Numbered from the stretch's first letter, positions 44,977 through 54,098 are shown. The stretch: DNA of 64,000 nucleotides from Fibrobacter sp. UBA4223 (GCA_002382975.1 DFTB01000007.1:180034-244033); one strand, 5' to 3'. Notes: generated by a model not told the origin, from the letters alone. Translations and numbers: made by a program.

Positions 44977-46542
44977 ATGAAGAAAAATGATGTGAAAACC
45001 ATATCGTTGCTGGTGGGCTCTGCCCTCTTGGCCTCTATTGCCGCTTGTTCCAGCGCGCCTGCCCCTGCAACGGTAAATACTGCGACGGTTGCTACCCCAA
45101 AGGATTCCATCGCGGTGTCTGAACAGAGCGGTGCTGCAGCTCAGCCTGCAAAGTCCGACATCCCCGCCAGTTACAAGGACATCCAGTTTCCGGAATACAA
45201 CTACGTAGCGCCTTACCCGAAGGATTACCGGGTAGAAATAGCCGAAGGTGTCACCGGTTACATCGTGAGCGATCGCCGTTTGCCCCTGGTGAATTTTACG
45301 GTTTATTTCGAGAATCCGAGAGTCCCCGCCTCCATCAAGGACGAAGCCGCCTTCGAGATGCTGGGTTCCATGCTTAGGCGTGGCGGCGGTGGCGGTATCG
45401 CTCCCGGTGCCCTGGAAGATACCCTTGAGTTTATCAGCGCTGGAGTCGGTTCTTCGGCCGGCGTGTGGACCGCCTCTTTCGACATTGACTGCCTGACCAA
45501 GGACTTTCCATCGGTGCTTGCGCTGACAAAGAAGGTGCTGCTCGCTCCTACCTTTGACAAGGAACAGCTGGAAATTGTGAAGACCAAGTCCGCCACCGCT
45601 TACGAACAGCGTTACGATACGCCTGCCAAGGTGCTTTCGGCCCTGCGTGCCAAGGTGAACTACGCTCCTAACAATCGTCTGTGGGACGCTACCGGTGACG
45701 AATACAAGAAGGTCACTGACGCCGACCTGAAACGGCTTTCTCGCGGGGTGTTCCAGTCTAGCCGAATCATCTTTGCCCTGTCCGGTGATGTGGACCGGGA
45801 TTCCAGCGTGCAGATGCTTAAGGAATTTTTCGCCGACTGGAAAAAGGACACTTCCACCGTTTCTTCTAAGCCTGCGGATTCCGCCTTTGTGGCGCCGCAG
45901 CCTCTCGCTTACCTGCGTAAGCCCGGCACTTTCGTGGTGGACAAGGACATTACCCAGGCGAACATCGCCATCAACCAGCCTTTCGTGAAACGCCCCCATC
46001 CCGACTATTACCCGGCGGCAGTGGCGAGCTTTATCTTGGGCGGCGGGAGCTTTACTAGCCGTCTCATGAACCGCGTGCGTAGCGACGAGGGCCTGGCCTA
46101 CAGCATCTACAGCACCGTAGGCAACGACTATCGGGATACCGCCATGACCACCATCGCCTTGCAGACCAAGGTGGAGTCCGTGGATTTTGCCCTGAAGCTG
46201 ATTTTTGAAGAAGTGGAAAAGCTGGCCAAAGAAGGCCCGACGGCAGAAGAACTGGAACAGGCGAAAAAAGCGCTGATAGAAAGTCTGCCCAGCTTGTTCG
46301 ATTCCCCTGCTTCTACGGCCACCATCTTTGCCAAGGGAGAACTGCTGGGCAAGACCTTTGACCACTACCTGGACTACGTGAAAGAAATTTCTGCCGTCAC
46401 TCCTGAACAGGTGAAGGCCATGATTGCAAAATATTTTGCCCGCGACAAGATGACCATTTCTATCGTGGGTCCTGTCTCTAAATTCGATGTGTTGAAACCC
46501 TTCACCGTAATTCCCCAGGATAGCCTGGATTTTAGGCAATAG
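44977..46542 (+). CDS. Peptidase M16-like lipoprotein lacking the zinc motif
   Basis: M16 (insulinase/PqqL-like) fold with lipoprotein signal (lipobox S-I-A-A-C, Cys24). Two M16 halves are visible: the first has VNFTVYFENPRVPAS and AAFEMLGSMLRRGGGG, the second has SFILGGGSFTSRLMNRVRSDEGLAYSIYS, a hallmark of the non-catalytic partner domain. At the place where active enzymes have H-x-x-E-H the sequence is F-E-M-L-G-S-M, so no zinc site exists. It may pair with an active M16 subunit encoded elsewhere or act as a chaperone. TATATT (44963-44968) lies 8 nt before the ATG with no SD, suggesting a leaderless mRNA. 522 aa. Confidence 0.8.
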   Translation: MKKNDVKTISLLVGSALLASIAACSSAPAPATVNTATVATPKDSIAVSEQSGAAAQPAKSDIPASYKDIQFPEYNYVAPYPKDYRVEIAEGVTGYIVSDRRLPLVNFTVYFENPRVPASIKDEAAFEMLGSMLRRGGGGGIAPGALEDTLEFISAGVGSSAGVWTASFDIDCLTKDFPSVLALTKKVLLAPTFDKEQLEIVKTKSATAYEQRYDTPAKVLSALRAKVNYAPNNRLWDATGDEYKKVTDADLKRLSRGVFQSSRIIFALSGDVDRDSSVQMLKEFFADWKKDTSTVSSKPADSAFVAPQPLAYLRKPGTFVVDKDITQANIAINQPFVKRPHPDYYPAAVASFILGGGSFTSRLMNRVRSDEGLAYSIYSTVGNDYRDTAMTTIALQTKVESVDFALKLIFEEVEKLAKEGPTAEELEQAKKALIESLPSLFDSPASTATIFAKGELLGKTFDHYLDYVKEISAVTPEQVKAMIAKYFARDKMTISIVGPVSKFDVLKPFTVIPQDSLDFRQ

Positions 46543-46556
46543 CCAAAAGGATTCCT

Positions 46557-47570
46557 GTGGGTAGGCGAGTTCTTGTTTTCTTGATGCTGTTGGCCTTTGC
46601 CTGTGCAGAGGCGTTTGCCGCAGATTCGCCCGAAAGCAAGCGCGAAGCCCTGATGAAAGAAATCGGCCGCAAGCGCATGATCGAAAAGTCCGGCGGCGAA
46701 GAGGGATTCCGCTCCCTCTGTTCCGGTGTCAAGAAATGCCTGAACATCGATTACGGTTTTTGTACAGAAGAAGATCAGAAACCCTGGCCCAAGGTCAAGT
46801 ATAACGAAGAGTTCTGCGCCCCCTTTGTAGAAATTACCAAGCGGGGATTGCCTGCAGACCCGAAAATCACGGGAGCGACGGAAATCTATTCCAGATTAGG
46901 CCGGCAGTACCGTGCCATTTACGAGAACAAGGGTACGCTTCCTCTGGGGCAAAATGTCATCAGCTACTTGTTCGACAACATGCCTTTTACGGCAGAACTC
47001 ATCAACGCCTATCTGGGTACGAACTACCGGCTGGAATACACCAGCAAGGACAGGCGGTTCTTTAGCGGTAGCAACGGCCGGAGCCTTTCGGGTGAATTCT
47101 TCTGGGCCTTGCAGGATAGTGCCGGGCAGAAACTCGGCATGCGGAACGTGTTTTTCGGGTATGGACATGCCCAGGTCCTCAAGTGGTCGCTGCACGGAAC
47201 GGCTGTGGCCTACCTGGATATGGATCCCGTCTCTGACAAGGAAATTCGGTACAAGTTAACGGCTATCGTATTCCCCGGAAATTCAGTGTTGAATTCCATT
47301 ATGCAGATGCGGGTTTTCAAGAGCGTGGTAGGCGACAAGATTGACCATATCGTCAAGGACATCAAGAAGTCGTCGGGAGAATACTTCGGCGGAAACAAGG
47401 AGCCCATGCTCAAGAGCGCCTCTCTCAAGTCTATGGAGAACGTGCAGTACATTCTGGATTTCGAGAACGTGGTGAATGGCGCACCCTGGAAGTTGGGTGA
47501 TTTTGAAAAGTTGCAGATTCAGCGTCGGCAGGCCAAGGAAGTCCCTGTGCCGCTGCAGGTGAAAGAATAG
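46557..47570 (+). CDS. Exported protein of unknown function
   Basis: GTG start at 46557 with SD AAAAGG at 6 nt, 14 bp after the M16-like gene, so probably one operon. Signal peptide (RRVLVFLMLLAFACAEAFA), mature protein of about 315 aa. It has four cysteines early (LCSGVKKC, FC, FC), then alpha/beta sequence (IYSRLGRQYRAIYENKGTLPLG, RLEYTSKDRRFFSGSNGR, LDMDPVSDKEIRYKLTAIVF). No family or catalytic motif is recognised. Predicted periplasmic. Confidence 0.55.
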   Translation: MGRRVLVFLMLLAFACAEAFAADSPESKREALMKEIGRKRMIEKSGGEEGFRSLCSGVKKCLNIDYGFCTEEDQKPWPKVKYNEEFCAPFVEITKRGLPADPKITGATEIYSRLGRQYRAIYENKGTLPLGQNVISYLFDNMPFTAELINAYLGTNYRLEYTSKDRRFFSGSNGRSLSGEFFWALQDSAGQKLGMRNVFFGYGHAQVLKWSLHGTAVAYLDMDPVSDKEIRYKLTAIVFPGNSVLNSIMQMRVFKSVVGDKIDHIVKDIKKSSGEYFGGNKEPMLKSASLKSMENVQYILDFENVVNGAPWKLGDFEKLQIQRRQAKEVPVPLQVKE

Positions 47571-47599
47571 GTAATAGGGGTTAGGATTTAGGGGTTAGT
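47570..47599 (+). repeat. TAGG-type repeat
   Basis: TAGGTAATAGGGGTTAGG / TTTAGGGGTTAG directly at the stop codon of the preceding gene. Confidence 0.65.
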
Positions 47600-47618
47600 A
47601 AAGCTGGTCTCAAGAGGT

Positions 47619-47644
47619 GTCATCCTCGCGAAAGCGAGGATCCG
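47619..47644 (+). repeat. GTCATCCTCGCGAAAGCGAGGATCC hairpin repeat
   Basis: ATCCTCGC, loop GAAA, GCGAGGAT. Nearly identical to 51490-51516 and related to 18280-18320. No T-run follows, so it is not a standard terminator. Confidence 0.75.
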
Positions 47645-47692
47645 CTTGATGGTGAAGTGTTAGGATTGAAAAGAAATTAAAAAGGAAAATTT

Positions 47693-48349
47693 ATGAGCGA
47701 AAAAGAAAGTTTGGAAAGTTTGCTTGCGCGGGTCACGGACCGCCGTCGGGAACTCCTGACAGGAGTGGTGAACCGCCGTACCCGCCATTTCTGCATGGTG
47801 CTGGAAGACCTGTTCGACCCCCACAATATTTCCGCCGTTATCCGCACCGCAGAGGTTTTCGGCCTGCAGGACGTCCACGTCATCGAAGAGGACAACGCCT
47901 ACAGCGTGAACAAGTCCATCTTGAAGGGCTCCTACAAGTGGATGTCCATCTACCTGTACAAAAAACGCATGCTCTGTATGGAAAAGCTCCGTGCCAAGGG
48001 CTACAAGATTGCAGTGGCCAGCACCAACACCACCAATTCGGTTTTGGATCTTGACCTGAGTCAGCCTACGGCCTTTTACCTGGGGAGCGAGTTCCACGGG
48101 AACCACCCCGACACCCTGGCACATGCAGACTACGAATTCAAACTGCCCCAGTACGGCATTACGGAATCCATGAACGTCTCCGTGGCGGGCGGTGTGCTTA
48201 TGACCTACCTGGACATTTTCATGCAGCGGGAGGGCCGCGAAAAATTCCTGCTCCCCCAGGCCGAAAGGGATGCCCTGCTCTACGATTACCTGGACCGGCA
48301 CGTGAACGGCATCGAAAACAACAGCCCCATTGTCCGGGTAGAGGGGTAA
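47693..48349 (+). CDS. trmH: TrmH-type tRNA/rRNA 2'-O-methyltransferase (SPOUT)
   Basis: SpoU/TrmH-family RNA methyltransferase, most likely tRNA Gm18. The three SPOUT motifs are present: FDPHNISAVIRTAEVFG with the catalytic arginine (motif 1), YLGSEFHG (motif 2) and SMNVSVAGGVLMTYLD (motif 3). The N-terminus RRELLTGVVNRRTRHF matches TrmH. 218 aa. SD AAGGA precedes ATG 47693. It stands alone between repeats. Confidence 0.82.
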   Translation: MSEKESLESLLARVTDRRRELLTGVVNRRTRHFCMVLEDLFDPHNISAVIRTAEVFGLQDVHVIEEDNAYSVNKSILKGSYKWMSIYLYKKRMLCMEKLRAKGYKIAVASTNTTNSVLDLDLSQPTAFYLGSEFHGNHPDTLAHADYEFKLPQYGITESMNVSVAGGVLMTYLDIFMQREGREKFLLPQAERDALLYDYLDRHVNGIENNSPIVRVEG

Positions 48350-48372
48350 TTCGGGGTTCGGAATTCGGATTT
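48349..48372 (+). repeat. GGAATTCGG-type repeat
   Basis: ATTCGGGGTTCGGAATTCGG immediately after the trmH stop; same family as 15621-15650. Confidence 0.6.
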
Positions 48373-48456
48373 AAGAACCAAGAGAATGAATGAAAAGCCC
48401 TTGTTTAGAAGATTTCTTTGTGTAGATTATGGTAAAAATGCTATTTTAAGGCAGAA

Positions 48457-49365
48457 ATGAAGAAGAATACCACACTTTACTTCTCTGTCGGTCTTGTCGT
48501 CCTGCTGGCTATCGTCATCTTGGTTTTCGGCATGTTCTTCTTGAACGAGAAGGACCCGCGAGAGACTTTCAACACTTTCCACCTGCGGTTTACCCAGGTC
48601 AGCACCCTGGTGCTGGACGACCCGGTCAAGGTCAATGGCGTCAAGCTGGGCAAGGTGGAAAGCATCGAGCTTGCAGGCCACCGCGTGGTGGTGACCATCC
48701 GCCTGCGTACCGACGTGATGATTCCCAAGGATTCCGAAATCCGAGTCCAGAACATCGGTATCATGGGCGAACGCCAGATTGGCATGATTCTCGGGGACTC
48801 CGAGGAGTATTTTGAGCCGGGTGACACCATTACGGGTCAGTTCGACGCCGGTATCGCCGAGGCCCTCGGTCTGGCGGGTGAAGTTTGCGACAGTACCAAG
48901 GTCTTGCTGGAATCGGTGAAGCGGGCCCTGAAGGGCACCATCGCTAGCGAGGATTTCCAGGACAGGTTCAACACCCTGCTGGTGAAGGCGGAAACTTTGG
49001 AAGACCGCCTGATGGAACTTGTGAACACCACGGACCCCGAACTCAAGAAGAGCCTGGCCGGCCTGAACGAGGTGACTCTCAAGGTGGGCAACCTGGTAGA
49101 TGGCGTCAAGCCGCCTATCGACAACCTCTTTGCCAATACGGACGTGGTTATCGGGAATGCCAACAATTTGATTGCCGAACTGGAAGGTGTCACCAAGCAC
49201 CTGGACGAACTCATTGCCAAGGTCCAGTCCAAGGAGAACACGGTGGGCGCCCTTCTTTCGGACCGCAAGCTGCACGACGACCTGGTCAAGACAGTCCATT
49301 CCGCCGACAGCCTGTTCAGGGTCATCTTGAACGATGGTCTTGACATCAACGTGGATATTTTCTGA
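48457..49365 (+). CDS. MCE/MlaD-family lipid transport protein
   Basis: Inner-membrane-anchored periplasmic MCE protein, likely part of a phospholipid or hydrophobic-compound transport system between membranes. One N-terminal helix (LYFSVGLVVLLAIVILVFGMFFL), then the MCE domain (residues about 38-120: VSTLVLDDPVKVNGVKLGKVESIEL, IPKDSEIRVQNIGIMGERQIGMI) and a long helical tail with coiled-coil character (to 302). The MlaE permease and MlaF ATPase are not adjacent. A-A-G-G lies 6-9 nt before the ATG; TATTTT at 48442 could alternatively make a leaderless start. HPr follows 6 bp later. Confidence 0.83.
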   Translation: MKKNTTLYFSVGLVVLLAIVILVFGMFFLNEKDPRETFNTFHLRFTQVSTLVLDDPVKVNGVKLGKVESIELAGHRVVVTIRLRTDVMIPKDSEIRVQNIGIMGERQIGMILGDSEEYFEPGDTITGQFDAGIAEALGLAGEVCDSTKVLLESVKRALKGTIASEDFQDRFNTLLVKAETLEDRLMELVNTTDPELKKSLAGLNEVTLKVGNLVDGVKPPIDNLFANTDVVIGNANNLIAELEGVTKHLDELIAKVQSKENTVGALLSDRKLHDDLVKTVHSADSLFRVILNDGLDINVDIF

Positions 49366-49371
49366 GGGGCT

Positions 49372-49644
49372 ATGATTGTAAAGACGCTTACGGTGACCAA
49401 TAAACTTGGTGTTCATGCCCGCCCTGCGGGGATGATTGTTGATATTACGGGACCTGCCAAGAGTGACGTCTCCATAATTTTTGATGGTTCCAAGGCCAAT
49501 GCCAAGAGCATTTTGAACGTGATGATGCTGGCCATTCCCCTGGGTTCCGAGGTGAAGTTCGAGGTGGACGGCGAAGACGAAGAACTGGTCGTGCAGAAGT
49601 TGGAGCAGTTATTCCATGACAACTTCAACGAAGAAGCAGGCTAA
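49372..49644 (+). CDS. ptsH: Phosphocarrier protein HPr
   Basis: PTS phosphocarrier. His15 is in G-V-H-A-R-P-A-G, the site phosphorylated by Enzyme I. Ser46 is in N-A-K-S-I-L-N-V-M-M-L, very like the regulatory serine site of Gram-positive HPr that is used by HPr kinase. 90 aa. The gene starts 6 bp after the MCE gene and its 3' end overlaps ptsI by 29 bp. No PTS permease is encoded in the window, so a regulatory role is possible. Confidence 0.92.
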   Translation: MIVKTLTVTNKLGVHARPAGMIVDITGPAKSDVSIIFDGSKANAKSILNVMMLAIPLGSEVKFEVDGEDEELVVQKLEQLFHDNFNEEAG

Positions 49645-51451
49645 GGGGTCTTCTAGCTCCAAGACATCCAAGAAACCATTACGCATTGTATTGGTGGGCG
49701 TTCCTGCGTCGCCGGGCTTTGCCATGGGCAAGGTTTTCCCGATTACCAACAGGGAAATTTCCGTCGTCGAAGAAACCATCCCCGAAAGTCGGGTCACCAC
49801 CGAAGAACAGCTGTTCTTGAAGGCCGTGAGCAAGACGGCAAAAGAAATTGGCCAGATCAAGGAAATTTCTGAAACCCGCACCGGCGTCCACGACAGCTTG
49901 ATATTTGCAACCCACCTGATGATTTTGCAGGACCCGGGCCTGGTGAACGGCGTCCTGGAAATGGTCAAGAAAAAGCACAAGACGGCCCGCTGGTCGGTGC
50001 ACGTGGTGCTGGGCAATTACATCGAGAAATTCGAGAAGATCAATTCCCCGGCCATGCGGGACAAGGCGGCAGACCTTCGGGACCTGTATAACCGCCTGAT
50101 GACCGCCCTGGACGATTCCGGTCCGGTACTGGAGGACGTGGCTCTGGAACAGGGCGTGGTGTTGGCGGCTCACGAAATCATGCCCAGCATGCTCATTGCC
50201 ATCAAGCCCGGTCAGGTCAGCGCCCTGGTGATGGATACGGGTGGCCGTACGAGCCACGTGGCAATTCTTGCCAGGTCGTTGCAGATTCCGGCGGTGTCGG
50301 GCCTTAGGAACGTAGCCGCCCAGGTGAACGCCGGTGACACCATCATTGTAGATGGTACCGGCGGCATGGTCATCGTCAATCCAGACGAAGAGGACATCCG
50401 CAAGTTCCACGAACGGCAAGAGGTCTTTGAACGCCAGCGTCGGGAACTGTTCACCATGCGCCGTCTGGAGCCCATGACCCGGGACGGCAAGTACATTACG
50501 CTTCACGCCAACATCGAACTTCCGTCGGAGGCGTCTAAGGTCACAGATTTCGGAGCCACAGGTATCGGTCTTTACCGTTCTGAATTCTTGTTCTTCCAGA
50601 AAGACGCCCCTACCGAAGACGAGCAGCAGGCGGCCTACGGAGAAATCCTGGAAACCATGTCGCCCTGTCCGGTGACGATCCGCACCCTGGATGCCGGTGG
50701 CGACAAGCTGGTGGCGGGCCTTACCGCCGTGAACGAGGCCAACCCCTTCATGGGCTGGCGCTCTATCCGCGTGTGCCTTAGTCGCGAAGACATTTTCTGC
50801 ACGCAGTTGCGGGCCTTGCTCCGGGCAAACAAGAGCGGGAACCTCCGGATTTTGTTGCCCATGATTTCGGGACTCAACGAGCTCCGCAAGGCGAAGGCGT
50901 ATATCAAGCGATGCGCCGACGAGCTGAAGGCCGAAGGAGCGCAGGTAGGCAATATCAAGATTGGAGCCATGATAGAAGTGCCTGCCGCCGTGATGCTTGT
51001 GGACCTGCTTGCCAAGGAAGTGGATTTCTTCAGCATCGGTACAAACGACCTTATCCAGTTTACCTTGGCGGTGGACCGGACCAACGAACTTATCACTGAA
51101 ATGTTCCAACCTCACCATCCGGCCATTCTGCACATGATCAACCGTGTGGTGATGGCGGCGCACCGCGAAGGAATTCCTGTGGCGGTCTGCGGCGAAATGA
51201 GTGCGGACCCCATGAGTGTGCTTTTGCTCGTTGGGCTTGGCGTAGATGAACTTTCCATGACGCCCTGGAGCGTTATGGCCACCAAGAAGATTATCCGTTC
51301 CATCAACTACGAAGACGTTCGCGAGTCCGCCCTGACCGTTTTGCAGATGGACGATTCCGACAACGTGAACGAGTATATGCACAAGAAGTATGCCCAGACC
51401 ATTACGGACTTGGGTATTTCCAGCTTTGTGGGCCAGGTGGATGGGAAATAA
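49616..51451 (+). CDS. ptsI: PTS Enzyme I (phosphoenolpyruvate-protein phosphotransferase)
   Basis: Transfers phosphate from PEP to HPr. The N-terminal phosphohistidine domain has G-G-R-T-S-H-V-A-I-L-A-R (His214) and the PEP-binding barrel has LDAGGDKLVAG, RSIRVCLSREDIF and IGTNDLIQFTLAVDRTNE, with the catalytic cysteine in V-C-G-E-M-S. 611 aa, slightly longer than usual because of a Lys/Ser-rich N-terminal extension (TTSTKKQAKGSSSSKTSKK) that is encoded partly inside ptsH in another frame. ATG 49616 has T-G-G-A-G upstream within ptsH. Confidence 0.93.
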   Translation: MTTSTKKQAKGSSSSKTSKKPLRIVLVGVPASPGFAMGKVFPITNREISVVEETIPESRVTTEEQLFLKAVSKTAKEIGQIKEISETRTGVHDSLIFATHLMILQDPGLVNGVLEMVKKKHKTARWSVHVVLGNYIEKFEKINSPAMRDKAADLRDLYNRLMTALDDSGPVLEDVALEQGVVLAAHEIMPSMLIAIKPGQVSALVMDTGGRTSHVAILARSLQIPAVSGLRNVAAQVNAGDTIIVDGTGGMVIVNPDEEDIRKFHERQEVFERQRRELFTMRRLEPMTRDGKYITLHANIELPSEASKVTDFGATGIGLYRSEFLFFQKDAPTEDEQQAAYGEILETMSPCPVTIRTLDAGGDKLVAGLTAVNEANPFMGWRSIRVCLSREDIFCTQLRALLRANKSGNLRILLPMISGLNELRKAKAYIKRCADELKAEGAQVGNIKIGAMIEVPAAVMLVDLLAKEVDFFSIGTNDLIQFTLAVDRTNELITEMFQPHHPAILHMINRVVMAAHREGIPVAVCGEMSADPMSVLLLVGLGVDELSMTPWSVMATKKIIRSINYEDVRESALTVLQMDDSDNVNEYMHKKYAQTITDLGISSFVGQVDGK

Positions 51452-51489
51452 TGTGGAATGTGAAATGTGTGGTGTGAGTGATGCCAGAT

Positions 51490-51516
51490 GTCATCCTCGC
51501 GTAGGCGAGGATCTGC
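51490..51516 (+). repeat. GTCATCCTCGCGTAGGCGAGGATCTGC hairpin repeat
   Basis: ATCCTCGC, GTAG, GCGAGGAT; sister of 47619-47644 with a changed loop. Confidence 0.75.
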
Positions 51517-51554
51517 TAGAGATGTTTGAAATGACATCTAATTATCTCTATCAG

Positions 51555-51590
51555 TCCTAACGCCTAAAACCTAACACCTACAACCTACAC
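51555..51590 (-). repeat. TAGG-type repeat, reverse orientation
   Basis: TCCTAACGCCTAAAACCTAACACC, then TACAACCTACAC: the complement of the TAGG units at 18233, 21892 and 47570. Confidence 0.65.
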
Positions 51591-51619
51591 ATACGATGCA
51601 CCGCATGACGTAAACCAGA

Positions 51620-54061
51620 ATGAGTAAAATTTTAACAGTCCTTTTTTTTAGTGTCGCCTTCGCTCTTGCGGATACCGCTGCTGTATCTTCTGCAGTTGTC
51701 TCTTCTTCGGCCCCTGTCGCCCAATCGTCTGCTTCCGCCCCAACCATCGTGTCTTCCAGTGCAGCAGCAGTTGTTCCAAAGCCGACAACGGCAAAGAAAG
51801 ATTCTCTCCCCGCTACATTTGTCGCCACCGACAGCCTGATTTCGACAGTCCCTCTGAACGACCCCTTTGCAGAACAAGAAAAGATTCTGCCCAAGGATTT
51901 CCAGAACCTGGTAGTTCGTGCAGAACGCTCCAAGCGGGCCTCTACGGATTTTGACGTCTCGAAAAACGTTCAGGATTTTGCGAAGGCGGCTTATTACTAT
52001 TACAGGGAACTTTGGGATAGCGCCTACGCCGCCTACGATTCTTTGCGGAGCAGGGATTCCGTTCTAGAAAAGAGCGTTGTTTTGCGAATGGCCCGCACTT
52101 GCTTTATGCGGGGGGATTACGCCAAGATGCGCGCAACCCTTGCTCTCGGAAACAAGTACGCCAAGGATTCCGATTTTGACAAGTCCGCCTCCCGTATGCG
52201 TATCGAGGCCGCCATGGCGGACACCAGCCTTACCGACGCGGCCCATGCGGATTCCCTGAAGGTGTTCCTGGAAAAGTACCCCAAGGGCGAAGACGCTGCC
52301 GCTCTCAAGTATCGCTACGCCCTGTACTTGGAACAGTTCAAGCAGCCTGCCCAGGCCAAGAAACTTTATATCCAGCTGTTGGCCAGTTCTACGGCTTACA
52401 AGGATTCCGCCTTCAAGGCGATTCAGCGCCTGCGCAAGGTCCAGGGAACTCCGGAAAGCCTGCCCGAAAAGATTGCCTACGCCAGGATGGCCTGCGCCAA
52501 GGACGAGGCGTCCGCTTGCCTTGTTCTGCTGGATTCCATCGCCATTATGGATTCTATCGCCCTTGCGAAAAATCCGTCTGCTGCGGTGGCAGCGCCGGAA
52601 GATTCCCTGCAGAAGCTGTTGCCGCCCAGTACGCTTGATATGGATACCCGCATCGCCCTGTGGGAAAAACGGGCTGTGACACTCCGCAGCTTAAAGCGTG
52701 AAGACGAGTCCATTGCCCAGTTCCGCTTCTTGCTGGATTCCGTTGAGGCGAAACCCTTGTGGATGCAGTCGATCTTGAAGTTGTACCGCAACAACGCCAA
52801 GAAATACGCCAAGGAAATCAAGACCACCGATTCGCTTTTGCAGGATGCAAGCCAGTTCAGCAAGGAAAACGCCAACAACCTCTGGATAAAAGGCTTTGAA
52901 TACGAGCAGAACGAAAAATACGATAGTGCCATCGTGTGTTTCAAGAAACTTTCCCATCGCAGGTTCAAGAATAATGTGAAGCGCCAGTGGGCAAAGTTCC
53001 GCATCGGTTTTGTCTATTACAAGCAAGAAAAATGGCAAGAGGCCGTCGATGCCTTTATCGATGCGGCCAAGGAGCCGTTCCTTTGGAGCGGAAGCGGGGC
53101 CCGCATGTTCTTGGGAGATGCCTATATGAAGCTGGGTAAGGACTCTCTCGCCCGAGAAGCCTATCTGGATTGCATCCGGGATTTTCCGTTGGCCTATTAC
53201 GCCCACCGCAGCCGCCTGAAGCTTGCGGAATACAAGTTGATGGAAGAGAAGGACATTCCGTACGCTCACGGGGTCGCCATGTCTCCCGAAGAGACCTTGG
53301 CCTGGATTCGTGCCTCCCAGAAAATCGGCAAGCCGGACACCACCTACAACCCGGTCCGCTACAACCGCATTCGGGATCTGTTCCTTTACGGCTTCAGCGA
53401 CGAGGCCTTTGCCCTCTACGACGAGGTGCGCCGCAAGAATTACAAACGACTGGATTTCTTGTACGAATACGGCAAGCTCTTCTACGAAATGGGTGAAGTG
53501 GCCGCCGGCTACAGGCTTGCACGGCAGTTCCAGAACAACATCGACCGTCGTCGCCTGATGGCACCGCCTATAGACGTGCTGCATTACCTTTATCCCATTC
53601 CCTTCAAGGATCAGGTGAAGTTCCATTCCGGAACGCGCATCGACCCCTTCTTCGTCTATAGCGTCATGCGTCAGGAATCCATCTTCAATTTCGAGATAGC
53701 CTCTCCGGTAGGCGCCCGCGGGCTCTTGCAGATTATGCCCGCCACAGGCAAGATGGTGGCCGCCAAAGAAGGGATTCCCGATTTTGACCCGCTGTTGCTT
53801 TTCAACCCTTACATGAACATTCGCCTGGGTGTCCGTTACCTGGTGGACTTGAAAGCCGAATACAGCGACGACTACATGTACGTGCTGGGCAACTATAACG
53901 CAGGCCCCAAGCCCACCAAGCGCTGGCAGGCGGCAGGTCAGGGCAAGCACTGGGACATCCGCGCCGAAGAAATCAGCTATTGGGAAACCCGCGACTACGT
54001 GAAGCGCGTCATGGGCAACTATTGGATTTACCAGGAAATCTATGATAGTTCTGATTTCTGA
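51620..54061 (+). CDS. Soluble lytic transglycosylase-like protein (TPR plus SLT domain)
   Basis: Periplasmic peptidoglycan-cleaving enzyme. Signal sequence (ILTVLFFSVAFALA) and a Ser/Ala/Val-rich linker lead to TPR-like superhelix repeats through about residue 640 (FKKLSHRRFKNNVKRQWAKFRIGFVYYKQEKWQEAV). The C-terminal SLT domain has catalytic Glu686 in V-M-R-Q-E-S, then GARGLLQIMPATGKMVA, NIRLGVRYLVDL and YVLGNYNAGP. 813 aa, longer than E. coli Slt. ATG 51620 has no SD and follows a TAGG-type repeat. A single gene, followed by the four-helix-bundle cassette. Confidence 0.88.
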   Translation: MSKILTVLFFSVAFALADTAAVSSAVVSSSAPVAQSSASAPTIVSSSAAAVVPKPTTAKKDSLPATFVATDSLISTVPLNDPFAEQEKILPKDFQNLVVRAERSKRASTDFDVSKNVQDFAKAAYYYYRELWDSAYAAYDSLRSRDSVLEKSVVLRMARTCFMRGDYAKMRATLALGNKYAKDSDFDKSASRMRIEAAMADTSLTDAAHADSLKVFLEKYPKGEDAAALKYRYALYLEQFKQPAQAKKLYIQLLASSTAYKDSAFKAIQRLRKVQGTPESLPEKIAYARMACAKDEASACLVLLDSIAIMDSIALAKNPSAAVAAPEDSLQKLLPPSTLDMDTRIALWEKRAVTLRSLKREDESIAQFRFLLDSVEAKPLWMQSILKLYRNNAKKYAKEIKTTDSLLQDASQFSKENANNLWIKGFEYEQNEKYDSAIVCFKKLSHRRFKNNVKRQWAKFRIGFVYYKQEKWQEAVDAFIDAAKEPFLWSGSGARMFLGDAYMKLGKDSLAREAYLDCIRDFPLAYYAHRSRLKLAEYKLMEEKDIPYAHGVAMSPEETLAWIRASQKIGKPDTTYNPVRYNRIRDLFLYGFSDEAFALYDEVRRKNYKRLDFLYEYGKLFYEMGEVAAGYRLARQFQNNIDRRRLMAPPIDVLHYLYPIPFKDQVKFHSGTRIDPFFVYSVMRQESIFNFEIASPVGARGLLQIMPATGKMVAAKEGIPDFDPLLLFNPYMNIRLGVRYLVDLKAEYSDDYMYVLGNYNAGPKPTKRWQAAGQGKHWDIRAEEISYWETRDYVKRVMGNYWIYQEIYDSSDF

Positions 54062-54080
54062 TTTCAGATTTCGGATTTAT
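54056..54080 (+). repeat. GATTTCGG-type repeat upstream of the four-helix-bundle gene
   Basis: TTTCTGATTTCAGATTTCGG, spanning the end of the transglycosylase gene; related to the GAATTCGG family. Confidence 0.5.
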
Positions 54081-54098
54081 TGAAGTTTGGAGAAAAAA

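Noticed and set aside
47619..47644. ATCCTCGC hairpin as an intrinsic terminator
   Set aside because: No T-run follows and the same hairpin recurs at 51490, so a repeat is the better explanation.
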